Assembly: GCF_036320965.1 (NCBI RefSeq) | Contig: NC_092250.1 | Location: 9,067,309 to 9,131,308, forward strand | Source of the DNA: Panulirus ornatus | Taxonomy: Eukaryota; Arthropoda; Malacostraca; Decapoda; Palinuridae | Direction: 5' to 3' | DNA length: 64,000 nucleotides | Part shown: positions 10,485 to 29,642 of the stretch, piece by piece | Position numbering within the stretch: the first letter of the stretch is position 1 | How the letters are laid out: the number at the start of each line of letters is the position of its first letter | Program-made: the position numbers and the translations under genes | Notes under the pieces: generated by a model | The model's input: the letters and a program-made list of their open reading frames with translations, nothing else | Told to the model about the DNA's origin: nothing | Database searches by the model: none

Positions 10485-11957
10485 ATATTTTATATTTTTA
10501 TTATACTTTGTCGCTGTCTCCCGCGTTTGCGAGGTAGCGCAAGGAAACAGACGAAAGAAATGGCCCAACCCACCCCCATACACATGTATATACATACGTC
10601 CACACACGTAAATATACATACCTACACAGCTCTCCATGGTTTACCCCAGACGCTTCACATGCCTTGCTTCAATCCACTGACAGCACGTCGACCCCGGTAT
10701 ACCACATCGCTCCAATTCACTCTATTCCTTGCCCTCCTTTCACCCTCCTGCATGTTCAGGCCCCGATCACACAAAATCTTTCTTCACTCCATCTTTCCAC
10801 CTCCAATTTGGTCTCCCTCTTCTCCTCGTTCCCTCCACCTCCGACACATATATCCTCTTGGTCAATCTTTCCTCACTCATCCTCTCCATGTACCCAAACC
10901 ACTTCAAAACACCCTCTTCTGCTCTCTCAACCACGCTCTTTTTATTTCCACACATCTCTCTTACCCTTACGTTACTCACTCGATCAAACCACCTCACACC
11001 ACACATTGTCCTCAAACATTTCATTTCCAGCACATCCATCCTCCTGCGCACAACTCTATCCATAGCCCACGCCTCGCAACCATACAACATTGTTGGAACC
11101 ACTATTCCTTCAAACATACCCATTTTTGCTTTCCGAGATAATGTTCTCGACTTCCACACATTCTTCAAGGCCCCCAGAATTTTCGCCCCCTCCCCCACCC
11201 TATGATCCACTTCCGCTTCCATGGTTCCATCGGCTGCCAGATCCACTCCCAGATATCTAAAACACTTCAGTTCCTCCAGTTTTTCTCCATTCAAACTCAC
11301 CTTCCAATTGACTTGACCCTCAACCCTACTGTACCTAATAACCTTGCTCTTATTCACATTTACTCTTAACTTTCTTCTTCCACACACTTTTCCAAACTCA
11401 GTCACCAGCTTCTGCAGTTTCTCACATGAATCAGCCACCAGCGCTGTATCATCAGCGAACAACAACTGACTCACTTCCCAAGCTCTCTCATCAACAACAG
11501 ACTTCATACTTGCCCCTCTTTCCAAAACTCTTGCATTTACCTCCCTAACAACCCCATCCATAAACAAATTAAACAACCATGGAGACATCACACACCCCTG
11601 CCGCAAACCTACATTCACTGAGAACCAATCACTTTCCTCTCTTCCTACACGTACACATGCCTTACATCCTCGATAAAAACTTTTCACTGCTTCTAACAAC
11701 TTTCCTCCCACACCATATATTCTTAATACCTTCCACAGAGCATCTCTATCAACTCTATCATATGCCTTCTCCAGATCCATAAATGCTACATACAAATCCA
11801 TTTGCTTTTCTAAGTATTACTCACATACATTCTTCAAAGCAAACACCTGATCCACACATCCTCTACCACTTCTGAAACCACACTGCTCTTCCCCAATCTG
11901 ATGCTCTGTACATGCCTTCACCCTCTCAATCAATACCCTCCCATATAGTTTACCAGG
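10485..11957 (-). pseudogene. RTE-like LINE, 5'-truncated (short 3'UTR)
   Basis: The 3' tail is at about 10498, followed by the short 3'UTR and a coding part spanning the RT palm to the C-terminus. An open stretch at 10767-11801 contains [16 protein letters not shown] (motif A), [13 protein letters not shown] (motif B) and [12 protein letters not shown] (motif C). A 1-bp insertion near 10775 shifts the frame before the last residues, and an AAA-to-TAA change near 11819 adds a stop. The copy ends abruptly at [11 protein letters not shown] (11957), where (TA)n begins. Confidence 0.88.
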
Positions 11958-11965
11958 AATATATA

Positions 11966-12061
<96 letters not shown>

Positions 12062-12068
12062 TATATTA

Positions 12069-12156
<88 letters not shown>

Positions 12157-12161
12157 ATTAT
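11958..12161. repeat. (TA)n tract with short (TTA)n end
   Basis: An interrupted ~195 bp (TA)n tract lies between the truncated end of one antisense LINE and the 3' tail of the next, ending in three TTA units. Confidence 0.95.
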
Positions 12162-13197
12162 TATACTTTGTCGCTGTCTCCCGCGTTTGCGAGGTAGCGC
12201 AAGGAAACATGAAAGAAATGGCCCAACCCACCCCCATACACATGTATATACATACGTCCACACACGCAAATATACATACCTGCACAGCTTTTCATGGTTT
12301 ACCCCAGACGCTTCACATGCCTTGATTCAATCCACTGACAGCACGTCAACCCCGGTATACCACATCGATCCAATTCACTCTATTCCTTGCCCTCCTTTCA
12401 CCCTCCTGCATGTTCAGGCCCCGATCACACAAAATCTTTTTCACTCCATCTTTCCACCTCCAATTTGGTCTCCCTCTTCTCCTCGTTCCCTCCACCTCCG
12501 ACACATATATCCTCTTGGTCAATCTTTCCTCACTCATCCTCTCCATGTGCCCAAACCATTTCAAAACACCCTCTTCTGCTCTCTCAACCACGCTCTTTTT
12601 ATTTCCACACATCTCTCTTACCCTTACGTTACTCACTCGATCAAACCACCTCACACCACACATTGTCCTGAAACATCTCATTTCCAGCACATCCATCCTC
12701 CTGCGCACAACTCTATCCATAGCCCACGCCTCGCAACCATACAACATTGTTGGAACCACTATTCCTTCAAACATACCCATTTTTGCTTTCCGAGATAATG
12801 TTCTCGACTTCCAGACATTCTTCAAGGCCCCCAGAATTTTCGCCCCCTCCCCCACCCTATGATCCACTTCCGCTTCCATGGTTCCATCCGCTGCCAGATC
12901 CACTCCCAGATATCTAAAACACTTTACTTCCTCCAGTTTTTCTCCATTCAAACTCACCTTCCAATTGACTTGACCCTCAACCCTACTGTACCTAATAACC
13001 TTGCTCTTATTCACATTTACTCTTAACTTTCTTCTTCCACACACTTTTCCAAACTCAGTCACCAGCTTCTGCAGTTTCTCACATGAATCAGCCACCAGCG
13101 CTGTATCATCAGCGAACAACAACTGACTCACTTCCCAAGCTCTCTCATCCACAACAGACTTCATACTTGCCCCTCTTTCCAAAACTCTTGCATCAAG
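12162..13197 (-). pseudogene. RTE-like LINE, 5'-truncated
   Basis: Short 3'UTR, then an open frame (12346-13197, about 284 codons) covering motif C ([12 protein letters not shown]), motif D, thumb and the C-terminal domain. It is truncated between motifs B and C; upstream of 13197 the sequence becomes unrelated. No stop is seen inside the retained part, which suggests a recent truncated insertion. Confidence 0.87.
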
Positions 13198-19884
<6,687 letters not shown>

Positions 19885-19936
19885 ATAAATACGAATAAAG
19901 TGTATATGAACGCGCACCTTCATAGAACATAGAAAG

Positions 19937-20010
19937 CTCCATCAGCCAGGATCGAACCCGGGACCCCTTGTGCAAGAGGCAGGCATGCTAACCGCTAGGC
20001 TAAGGGACTG
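19937..20010 (-). promoter_or_regulatory. tRNA-like module (pol III A/B boxes)
   Basis: Minus-strand module with B-box at about 19949-19959 and A-box at about 19992-20002. It is a SINE promoter-type sequence; cloverleaf pairing is poor. Confidence 0.6.
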
Positions 20011-20300
20011 TATAATAGGAAACAAGTATTCGAAATGCTAAGTACTCGAATACCCTCTTGCACAAGGGGTCCCAGGTTCGATCCTGGTTGATGGAGCTTT
20101 GTATGTTCTATGAAGGTGGGCGTTCATATACACTTTATTCGTATTCATATAACTCCGCGTTGTACAGTTAGGTTCGGTAAAACGCTCTCAATTGGCTATG
20201 TGTTCTTTTCGGAAACAACCGATAGACCCCGTTGCTCACCATAGTGAGACGAAGGGTATTCGAGTACTTAGTATTTCGAATAGTTGTTTCCTATTATACA

Positions 20301-20372
20301 GTCCCTTAGCCTAGCGGTTATCATGCCTGCCTCTTGCACAAGGGGTCCCAGGTTCGATCCTGGCTGCTGGAG
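20301..20372 (+). promoter_or_regulatory. tRNA-like module (pol III A/B boxes)
   Basis: A-box tagcctagcgg at 20307-20317 and B-box ggttcgatcc at 20351-20360, with normal internal-promoter spacing. The anticodon arm would hold a TTGCACA-like loop but its stem is weak. Confidence 0.6.
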
Positions 20373-20576
20373 TTTTGTATGTTCTATGAAGGTGCGCGTT
20401 CATATACACTTTATTCGTATTCATATAACTCCGCGTTGTACAGTCAGGTTCGGTAAAACGCTCTCAACTGGCTATGTGTTCTGTTCGGAAACAACTGATA
20501 GACCCCGTTGCTCACCCTAGTGAGACGAAGGGTATTCGAGTACTTAGTATTTCGAATAGTTGTTTCCTATTATACA

Positions 20577-20648
20577 GTCCCTTAGCCTAGCGGTTAGCAT
20601 GCCTGCCTCTTGCACAAGGGGTCCCAGGTTCGATCCTAGCTGATGGAG
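20577..20648 (+). promoter_or_regulatory. tRNA-like module (pol III A/B boxes)
   Basis: Next tandem unit, 276 bp downstream of the previous one, with the same A-box (20583-20593) and B-box (20627-20636). Confidence 0.6.
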
Positions 20649-20657
20649 ATTTGTATG

Positions 20658-20658
20658 A

Positions 20659-20710
<52 letters not shown>

Positions 20711-20726
20711 TGTATATATTTATATA
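20658..20726. repeat. (TA)n tract
   Basis: Interrupted (TA)n between the last SINE unit and the 5' end of a LINE copy. Confidence 0.93.
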
Positions 20727-23654
20727 TATCCCTGTGGATAGGGGAGAAAGAATACTTCCCATGCATTCCCTACATGTGGCAGGAGGCGACTAAAGAGGAC
20801 GGAAGCGGGTGGGGGCTAGAAGCCCTCCCCTCCTTATATTTTAACCTTCTGAAAGGGGAAACAGAAGAAGGAGGCACGCGGGGAGTGCTCATCCGCCTCA
20901 AAGTCTCAGATTGGGGTGTCTGAATATGTGTGGATGTAAATAAGATGAGAAAAAGGGAGAGATATGTAGTATGATTGAGGAAAGGAACCTGGATGTTAAG
21001 GCTCTAAATGAAACAAAGCTCAAGCGTAAACGGGAAGATTGGTTTGGGAATGTTTGGGGAGTAAAGTCAGGGGATGGTGAGAGGACAAGAGCAAGGGAAG
21101 GGGTAGCACTACTCCTGAAACAGGAGTGGTGGGAGTATGTGATAGAGTGTAAGAAAGTAAGCTCTATATTGATATAGGTAAAACTGAAAGTGGATAGAGA
21201 GAGATAGATGATTAATGGTGTCTATCCACCTGGACACGAGAAGAAAGATCATGAGAGGCAAGTATTTTGGGAGCAGCTGAGTGAGTGTGTTAGTAGTCTT
21301 GATGCACGAAACGGGGTTATAGTGATGGGTGATCTGAGTGCAAAGGTGAGTAATATGGAAGTTAAAGGTGTAAGCGGTGTGCATGGGGTGTTGTAGATGG
21401 AAATGGAAAAGAGCCTGTAGTTTTGTGTGCTAAAAAAGAACTGTTGATTGGGAACACCTGTTTTAAAAAGAAAGATATACATAAGTATACGTATGTAAGT
21501 AGAAGAAATGGCCAGAGAACGTTATTGGATTAAGTGTTAATTGGTAGGCGCGCGAAAGAGAGACTTTCGGATGTTAATGTGCTGAGAGGTGTAACTGGAG
21601 GGATGTCTGATCATTATCTTGTTGAGGCGAAGGTGATGATTTGTAGAGGTTTTCTGAAAAGAAGAGAGAATGCTGGGGTGAAGAGAGTTGTGAGAGTAAG
21701 TGAACTTCGGACGGAGACTTGTGTGAGGAAGTACCAGGAGAGACTGAGTGCAGAATAGAAAAAGGTTAAAGCAAAGGACGTAAGGGGAGTGGGGGAGGAA
21801 TGGGATGTTTAGGGAAGCAGTGATGGCTGACGCAAAAGATGCTTGTGGCATGAGAAGCGTGGGAGGTGGGTTGATTAGAAAGGGTAGTGAGTGGTGGGAT
21901 GAAGAAGTAGGATTATTAGTGAAAGACAAGAGAGAGGCATTTAGACGATTTATGCAGGGAAATAGTGCAAATGACTGGGAGATGTATAAAAGAAAGAGGC
22001 AGGAGGTCAAGAGAAAGGTGCAAGAGGTGAAAAAGAGGGCAAATGAGAGTTGGGGTGAGAGAGTATCATTAAATTTTAGGGAGAATAAAAAAGAAGTTTT
22101 GGAACGACGTAAATATAATGTGTAAGACAAGAGAAAAATGGTAAGGGGACTAATGAGTAGGTAATAACAAGTAGTGGTGATATGAGAAGGAGATGGAGTG
22201 AGTATTTTGAAGGTTTGATGAATGTGTTAGATGAAAGAGTGGTAGATATAGGGTGTTTTGATCGAGGTGTTGTGCGAAGTGAGAGGGTTAGGGAGAATGA
22301 TTTGGTAAACATAAAGTAGATAGTAAAAGCATTGCGGAAGATAAAAGCCGGCAAGATAACGGGTTTGGATGGTATTGCAGTGGAATTTATTAAAAAAAGG
22401 GGGTGACTATGTTGTTGACTGGTTGGTATGGATATTCAATGTATGGATGACTCCTGGTGAGGTGCCTGAAGATTGGCGGAAGGCATGTATAGTGACAATG
22501 CACAAAGGCAAAGAGGATAAAGGTGAGCGCTTAAATTACGGTGGTATAAGTTTGTTGAGTATTCCTGGGAAACTATATGGGAGGGTATTGATTGAGAGGG
22601 TGAAAGCATGTCTAGAGCATCAGATTGGGAAAGAGCAGTGTGGTTTCAGAGGTGGTAGAGGATGTATAGATCAGGTGTTTAAATGAAGAGTGTATGTGAA
22701 AAATACTTAGAAAAGCAAATGGATTTGTTTATAGCATTTATAGATCTGGAGAAGGTATTAAGAATATATAGTGTGGGAGGCAAGTTGCTAGAAGCAGTGA
22801 AAAGTTTTTATCAAGGATGGAAGAGAGGAATGTGATTGGTTCTCAGTGAATGTCAGTTTGCAGCAGGGGTGAGTGATGTCTCCATGGTTGTTTAATTTGT
22901 TTATGGGTTGGGTTGTTCGAGAGGTGAATGCAAGAGTTTTGGAGAGAGGGACACTATGATGTCTGTTGTGGATGAAAGATATTGGGAAGTGAGTCAGTTG
23001 TTGTTCGCTGATGATACAGCGCTGGTGGCTGATTCGAGATAAAAGCCGCAAAAGCTGGTGACTGAGTATGGTGAGGTGTTTGAAAGAAAGAAGCTGAGAC
23101 AATATATCAATAAGAGCAAAGTTATTAGGTACAGTAGGATTGAGGGACAAGTCAATTGGGAGGTACGTCTGAATGCAGAAAAACTGGTGGAAGTGAAGTG
23201 TTTTAGATAACTGGGAGTGGATTTGGCAGCGGATGGAACCATGGAAGTGAAGTGAGTCACAGTGTGGGGAAGGGAGCAAAAGTTCTGGGAGCGTTGAAAA
23301 ATGTGTGGAAGGCGAGAACGTTATCTCAGAAAGCAAAAATGGGTATGTTTGAAGGAAAAGTGGTTCCAACAATGTTATATGGTTGCGAGGCGTGGGCTAT
23401 AGATACAGTTGTGAGGAGGAGGGTCGATGTGATGGAAATGAGATGGTTGAGGACAATATGTGGTGTGAGGTGGTTTGATCGAGTAAGTAATGAAAGGGTA
23501 AGAGATATCTGTGGTAATGAAAATAGTGTAGTTGAGAGAGTAGAAGAGGGTGTGTTGAAATGGTTTGTTCATCTGGAGAGAATGGGTGTGGAAAGATTGA
23601 GAAAGAAGATATATGTGTCAGTGTTGGAGGGAAAGAGGAGAAGTGGGAGACCAA
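20727..23654 (+). pseudogene. RTE-like LINE, 5'-complete but decayed, 3'-truncated
   Basis: It starts at the variant palindrome tatccctgtggata (20727-20740), so the 5' end is preserved. The ORF start ATG is lost and the frame is broken many times, with stops near 21176, 21206 and 21396 and frameshifts near 21800, 22110 and 22685. Endonuclease pieces (MSDHYLVEAKV), RT pieces ([24 protein letters not shown]) and part of the C-terminal domain (WFVHLERMGVERLRKK) remain recognisable. It stops at the GRP block (23654), where a Penelope terminus begins. This is an old copy. Confidence 0.87.
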
Positions 23655-24949
23655 AGTGCACTTTCGTGTAATAATCCCATCATCAGGGGAGTCACAAGTG
23701 AGAAATATAACATTCGGTTGATATACAACGAAGAGGCGTAGCTAGGACGCCATATGGTAAACATGTGATTGTCCAAGACAGACAACGAGTGTATCATAAA
23801 CTTATCAATTTACAAATTTTGTCAAGAATGTAGTTATTAAATTTGTATACCATCACTAATATTAAGATTATAATTCTTTGTGTATTTAATAAAAGAAGAT
23901 TCAATATTTCTCGTGGTAATAGAGTTAGAGTTAATAAGTGAGATGGTATTACGCCAGCCAATACAATGTCATAGTTTTTAACGTGATTAAACAAAGCATT
24001 TGATTCTTGCCCCGTTCTTATACTATATTCATGTTGCTTAAGTCTAAGAGAAAGATCTATACCAGTCTGCCAACATAAAACTTATCACAATTTCTACTTG
24101 GCACATTATAGTTGCACCCAGGAGAATTTTCTGGTGAATTCCTGATTAAGATATTCTTTATAGTGTTATTGTTGCTGAAGGCAACATTTACATTAAAGGA
24201 TTTAAGTAACATTGGAAGTAAAGTAAAATTGTTATTAAAAGGGAGAACTAAAAGATTCTTGGTGTAAATGGGAGGTTTGGGCTCAACTCCATAACATGAT
24301 TTCTTTGCTAACTTTAGGGATTTATCAATGAAAGATCTAGGGTACTTTAACTTAGATCCGATAGAATATATATTCTCAAACTCATCATCAACAAATTCTG
24401 GACTGCAAATACGTAATGCCCTAAGAAACAGATTGAAAAGATGATAATTTAACTCTGTCATGTTGAGATGAGTAATAATGGATATATGAGCATACATTGG
24501 TAGGTTTTCTGTATATGCTAAACTTAAACTTGTTTCCTTGCCTATGGATCGTGCAGTCTAAAGATGGTAACATACCATTATTTTAATTTGATGGAAGGTA
24601 CTAAATTGCTAAGTAAGGGGAAATACATTTGCAAATTTTCATTTGTTGGCCAAACGCAAAGAACATCATCTATATACCTAAACCAATTTGCATTAGCAGG
24701 TAAGATATCCTTTAGTAATTTTGTTTCAAATGATTCCATATAGAGATTACTTAGTACAGGTGATAACCTACAATGAATTGAAATACACAGTCTTTTATAC
24801 ACAATTTTATCACTTCAGTGAAACAGACTTTGAAACAGGTAAATGAATATCATCCAAGCCATCAAACAAATATTGTAAAAGGTCATCAACTGGAACTTTT
24901 GTGAAAAGTGAGGAAACATCAAAGCTAACTTGTTTGAAATCAAAATTAT
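23655..24949 (-). pseudogene. Penelope-like element, 3' half (RT palm, GIY-YIG region), decayed
   Basis: On the minus strand: motif A region (VSFDVSSLFTKVPVDDLL, 24950-24890), RYIDDVLCVW motif C (about 24685-24655), the connector KYPRSFIDKSLKLAKKS, and the CNYNVPSRNCDKFYVG block that precedes the GIY-YIG domain (about 24115-24070). The GIY-YIG region is broken and RT motif B lies in a gap near 24800. The 3' terminal sequence (cgccatatggtaaacatgtg) follows at about 23750. It meets a plus-strand Penelope 5' part head to head at ~24950. Confidence 0.8.
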
Positions 24950-25778
24950 AGGAATATACGTGATAACGCGCAAAATTGTGATCTTTTCCAGCATGGATTC
25001 CACACGGCTCTTCTATCACTTCTCTACAAGCAGTCCTGGACTTTCTCCTTTTGTTACTGCTTTCTTCAAATCGTTAATCAAGGCCCACCAAGTGAAGTTA
25101 CGATTTGGATCTTTAGGAAATGCCTAGATGAACAAGTGATGCCAAGATCTGTCCCACCCCAGCGATTGTTGCAGCTGTCTGGTCGACCGTTTACCGAATT
25201 CCAAAACATGACTTTAGAGAAACATGATATATTAAAGAAGATTGATATGGAGAAGGCTATTTGTATCAAAAGAGAGAAGAAAAGTGCCTTTCAAATGGCT
25301 AGACCGACATATTGGAAGAACCGGATGTTGGACTATTGCTATAATAGATTAAGAAGTGAACGCAATAGGCTACAAATGAAACTTAATTGTAAGTTGGACC
25401 ATCTTACTGAAAACAGTGACTGGACTAAGAACACAATTCTTTCTTTTGTGATAAACCTGTCCAATAAACAACAAAATAAGGATTCCTTGTGTGCTTTGGA
25501 CTATGGATTAAGTTTTGTGTGCTCTAACAGGGAAGCATGCTGTGTTGATGTCACAAAGTCTTTTTGCAATTTTTAAGAATACAGTAATTTCTCTAATGAT
25601 GAAATTAATATCTGTAAGGGATTAGTGTATGCCAGTTTGTGAAAACCAGTGGAACCTAATTGCCCTACAAGATTTATACAAGCTATTAACACCTCAAAAA
25701 AAGAAAATGATATACCTATCACTAAAGCAAATAAGGCTAACACTGTTTTGAGTATGGACAAAAGTATCTCAATCTAAA
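24950..25778 (+). pseudogene. Penelope-like element, 5' part with N-terminal domain
   Basis: It begins with the terminal block gataacgcgcaaaattgtg that also follows the 3' terminus of the copy at 56445-58830. An open frame at 25136-25576 encodes a ~145-residue N-terminal region ending in ALDYGLSFV, in the layout typical of Penelope-like ORFs. After a stop the frame continues as SNFSNDEINICKGLVYASL and NKANTVLSMDKS, aligning with the start of the RT part at 56855. It is cut at about 25778 by a LINE. The N-terminal region is missing from the better copy at 56445, so this segment completes the picture of the family. Confidence 0.75.
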
Positions 25779-28700
25779 GTTTCTAAAAGAGGAAACAGAA
25801 GAAGGAATCATGCGGGGAGTGCTCATCCTCCTCAAAGGCTCAGACTGGGGTATCTAAATGTGTGTGGATGTAATCAAGGTGAGGAAAAAGAAAAGATAGG
25901 TAGTATGTTTGAGGAAAGGAACATGGATGTTTTGGTTCTGAGCGAAACGAAGCTCAAGGGTAAAGGGGAAGAGTTGTTTGGGAATGTTTTGGGAGTAAAG
26001 TCATGGGTTGGTGAGAGGACAAGAGCAAAGGAAGGAATAGCACTGCTCCTGAAACAGGAACTGTAGGAGTATGTGATAGAGTGTAAGAAAGTAAACTCTA
26101 GATTGATATGTGTAAAACTGAAAGTGGATGAAGAGAGATGGGTGCTTATTGGTGATTATGCACCTGGCCTTGAGAAGAAAGATCATGAGAGGCAAGTGTT
26201 TTGAGAGCAGCTAAGAGAATGTGTTGGCAGTTTTGATGCACAAGACGGGGTTATAGTGATGGGTTATTTGAATGCAAAGGTGAGTATTGTGGCAGTTGAG
26301 GGAATAATTGGTGTACATGAGGTGTTCAATGGTGTAAATGGAAATAGTGAAGAGCTTGTAGATTTGTGTACTGAAAAAAGACTGGTGACTGGGAATACCT
26401 GGTTTAAGAAGAAAGATATACATAAGTAGATATATGTAAATAGGAAAGATTGCCAGAGAGTGTTATTGGATTACGTGTTAATTGATAGAAGCGTTAAAGA
26501 GAGACTTTTGGATGTTAATGTGCTGAGAGGTGCAACTGGAGGGATGTCTGATCATTAGCTTCTGGAGGCGAAGATGAAGATTTGTAGAGCTTTTCAGAAA
26601 AGAAGAAAGAATGCTGGGGTGAAGAGAGTGGTGAGAGTAAGTGAGCTTGGAAAGGAGACTTGTGTGAGGAAGTACCAGGAGAGACTGAGTGCAGAATGGA
26701 AAAAGGTGAGAGCAAGGACGTAAGGGGTGTGGGGGAGGAATGGCATGTATCTAGGAAAGCAGTGATGGCTTGCGCAAAAGGTGCTAGTGGCATGAGAGGC
26801 GTGGGAGGTGGGCAGATTAGAAAGGGTAGTGAGTGGTGGGATAAAGACGTAAGATTGTCAGTGAATGAGAAAAGAGAGGCATTTGGAAGAGTTTTGTAGG
26901 GAAACAGGGCAAATGACTGAGAAATGTATAAAAGGAAGAGGCAAGAGGTCAAAAGAAAGGTGCAAGAGGTGAAAAAGAGGGCAAATGAGAGTTGGGGTGA
27001 GAGAGTATCATTAGATTTTAGGAAAAATAAACAGAGGTTTTGGAAGGAGATAAATAAAGTGCGTAAGGCAAGAGAACACATGAGAACATCGGTGAGAGTG
27101 TTAATGGGGAGGTAATAACAAGTAGTGGTGATGTGAGAAGGAGATGGGGGTGAGTATTTTGAAGGTTTGTTGAATGTATTAGATGATAGAGTGGCAGATA
27201 TAGGGTGTTTGGGTCGAGGCGGTGTGCGAAGTGAGAGGGTCAGGGAGAAGGGTTTGGTAAAGAGAGAAGAGGTAGTGAAAGCTTTGCGGAAGATGAAAAC
27301 CGTCATGGCGGCGGGTCTGGATGGTATTACAGTGGAATTTATTAAAAAAGGGGGTAACTGTGTTGTTGACTGGTTGGTAAGAATATTTAATGTAGTATGG
27401 CTCATGATGAAGTGCCTGAGGACCGGCGGAATGCATGTATAGTGCCATTGTACAAAGGCAAAGGGGATAAAGGTGAATGTTCAAATTACATATGTCTGTT
27501 GAGCATTCTTTGGAAATTATATGAGAGGGTATTGATTCAGAGGGTGAAGGCATGTACATATTGGGGAAGAGCAGTGTGGTCTCTGAAGTGGTAGAGGAAG
27601 TGTGGTTCAGATTTTTGCTTTGGAGAATGTATATGAGAAATACTTAGAAAACAAATGGATTTGTATGTAGCAATTATGGACCTGGAGAAGGCATATGATA
27701 TGATAGAGTTGACAGAGATGCTCTATGGAAGGTATTAAGAGTATATGGTGTGGGAGGTAAGCTGCTAGAAGCAGCGAAAGGATTTTTTTCGAACATGTAA
27801 GGATGTGTAAGAGTAAAAAGAGAAGAAGGCGATTGGTTGTCAGTGAATGTCAGTTTGCGGCATGGGTGCGTGATGTCTCCATTATTGATTAATTTGTTTA
27901 TGGATGGGGTTGTTAGGGAGGTGAATGCAAGAGTTTTTGAGAGAGGGGCACGTATGCTGTCTGTTGTGGATGAGAGGGCTTAGGAAGTGAGTCAGTCGGT
28001 GTTCGCTGATGATACAGCATTGGTGGCTGACTCGGGTGAGAAACGCCAGAAGCTGGTGACTGAGTTTGGTAAAGTGTGTGAAAGAAGAAAGCTGAGAGTA
28101 AATGTGAATAAGAGCAAGGTTATTAGGTACAGTAGGGTTGAGGGACAAGTCAATTGGGGAGGTAAGTTTGAATGGAGAAAAACTGGAGGAAGTGAAGTGT
28201 TTTAGATATCTTGGAGTGGATTTGGTAGCGGAAGGAACCATGGAAGCGGAAGTAAGTCTCAGGGTTGGGGAGGGGGCAAAAGTTCTGGGAGCGTTGAATA
28301 ATGTGTGGAAGGCGAGAACATTATCTCGGAATGCAATATTGGGCATGTTTGAAGGAATAATGGTACCAACAATGTTATATGGTTGCGAGGCGTGAGCTAT
28401 AGATAGGGTTGTGCGATAGGGGGGGGGGGTGTATGTGTTGGAAATGAGATGTTTGAGTACAATATGTGGAGTGACGTGGTTTGATCGAGTAAGTAATGAA
28501 AGGTTAAGAGAAATGTGTGGTAATAAAAAGAGTGTGGTTGAGAGAGGAGAAGAGCGCGTGTTGAAATGGTTTGACCACATGGAGAGAATGTGTGAGGAAA
28601 GATCGACAAAGAGGATATATGTGTCAGAGGTGGAGGGAACATAGAAGTGGGAGACCAAATTGGAGGTGGAATGATGGAGTGAAAAAGATTTTGAGCGATC

Positions 28701-29225
28701 GGGGCCTGAACATGCAGGAGGGTGAAGGGCATGCAAGGAATAGAGTGAATTGGAATGATGTGGCGTACCGGGTTCGACGTGCTGTCAATGGATTGAACCA
28801 GGGCATGTGAAGCGTCTAGGGTAAACTATGGAAAGTTTTGTAGGGCCCGGAGATGGAAAGGGAGCTGTGATTTCGGTGCATTATATATGACAGCTAGAGA
28901 CTCTTTGTGAACGAATGTGGTCTTTGTTGCCTTTTCCTAGCGCTACCTCGCGCACGTTATCGGGGAGAGGGCTGTCATTTCATGTGTGGCGGGGTGGGGA
29001 CGGGAATGAATGAAGTTAGCGAGTATGAATTATGTACATATGTATCTGTGTATATGTCTATGTATGTACGGGTATGTATACATTGAAATGTATAGCTATA
29101 TATATGTTCTTGTGTGAATGTGTATTTACATACATGTGTATGTGGGTGTGTGGGCCATTTTTCCTTCGTCTGTTTCCTTGCACTTCCTTGCTAACGCGGG
29201 AGACAGCGGCAAAGTATAATAAACA
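25779..29225 (+). pseudogene. RTE-like LINE, near full length, decayed, long 3'UTR
   Basis: Joined to the Penelope fragment at gtttctaaaag (end of the LINE 5'UTR), so most of the 5'UTR is missing. The coding part runs from MCGCNQG through SETKLKGKGEE, GMSDH, KAGLDGI-type and [11 protein letters not shown] blocks to GRPNWRWNDGVKK (about 28680). Many stops and frameshifts occur, for example near 26068, 26200, 26430, 26900, 27420 and 28400. The 3'UTR (about 28770-29220) is the long form, with an internal gtttcggtgcattata and gcgctacctcgcgcac block ahead of the usual tail. It ends with a non-TA aataaacaaataaatg stretch. Confidence 0.87.
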
Positions 29226-29269
29226 AATAAATGTATCAATAACTAGAAAACAAATAAACATATGTGTAT

Positions 29270-29321
<52 letters not shown>

Positions 29322-29322
29322 A

Positions 29323-29394
<72 letters not shown>
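29270..29394. repeat. (TA)n, A-run, (TA)n, T-run composite
   Basis: (TA)n to ~29315, about 26 A, (TA)n to ~29377, then about 17 T. The A-run then T-run symmetry is what two tails in opposite orientation would leave: the plus-strand LINE at 25779 and the minus-strand element at 29395. Confidence 0.9.

Positions 29395-29642
<248 letters not shown>

Larger units (their letters stand above)
19885..20657. mobile_element. Tandem array of tRNA-like SINE units with an inverted leading copy
   Basis: A minus-strand unit (19885-20055) abuts plus-strand units repeating every ~276 bp. B-box starts lie near 20075, 20351 and 20627, and A-boxes at 20307 and 20583. Each unit carries a tRNA-like head, a ttgtatgttctatgaaggtg segment, ttcatatacactttattcg, gttgctcacc and gtatttcgaatag. 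The array ends with a truncated unit leading into (TA)n. Tandem tRNA-headed units suggest a SINE that became satellite-like. Confidence 0.78.

Noticed and set aside
20301..20372. Functional tRNA genes
   Set aside because: A and B boxes are good, but D-arm and anticodon-arm pairing is poor and the modules are part of ~276 bp repeated units. They are best read as SINE heads.
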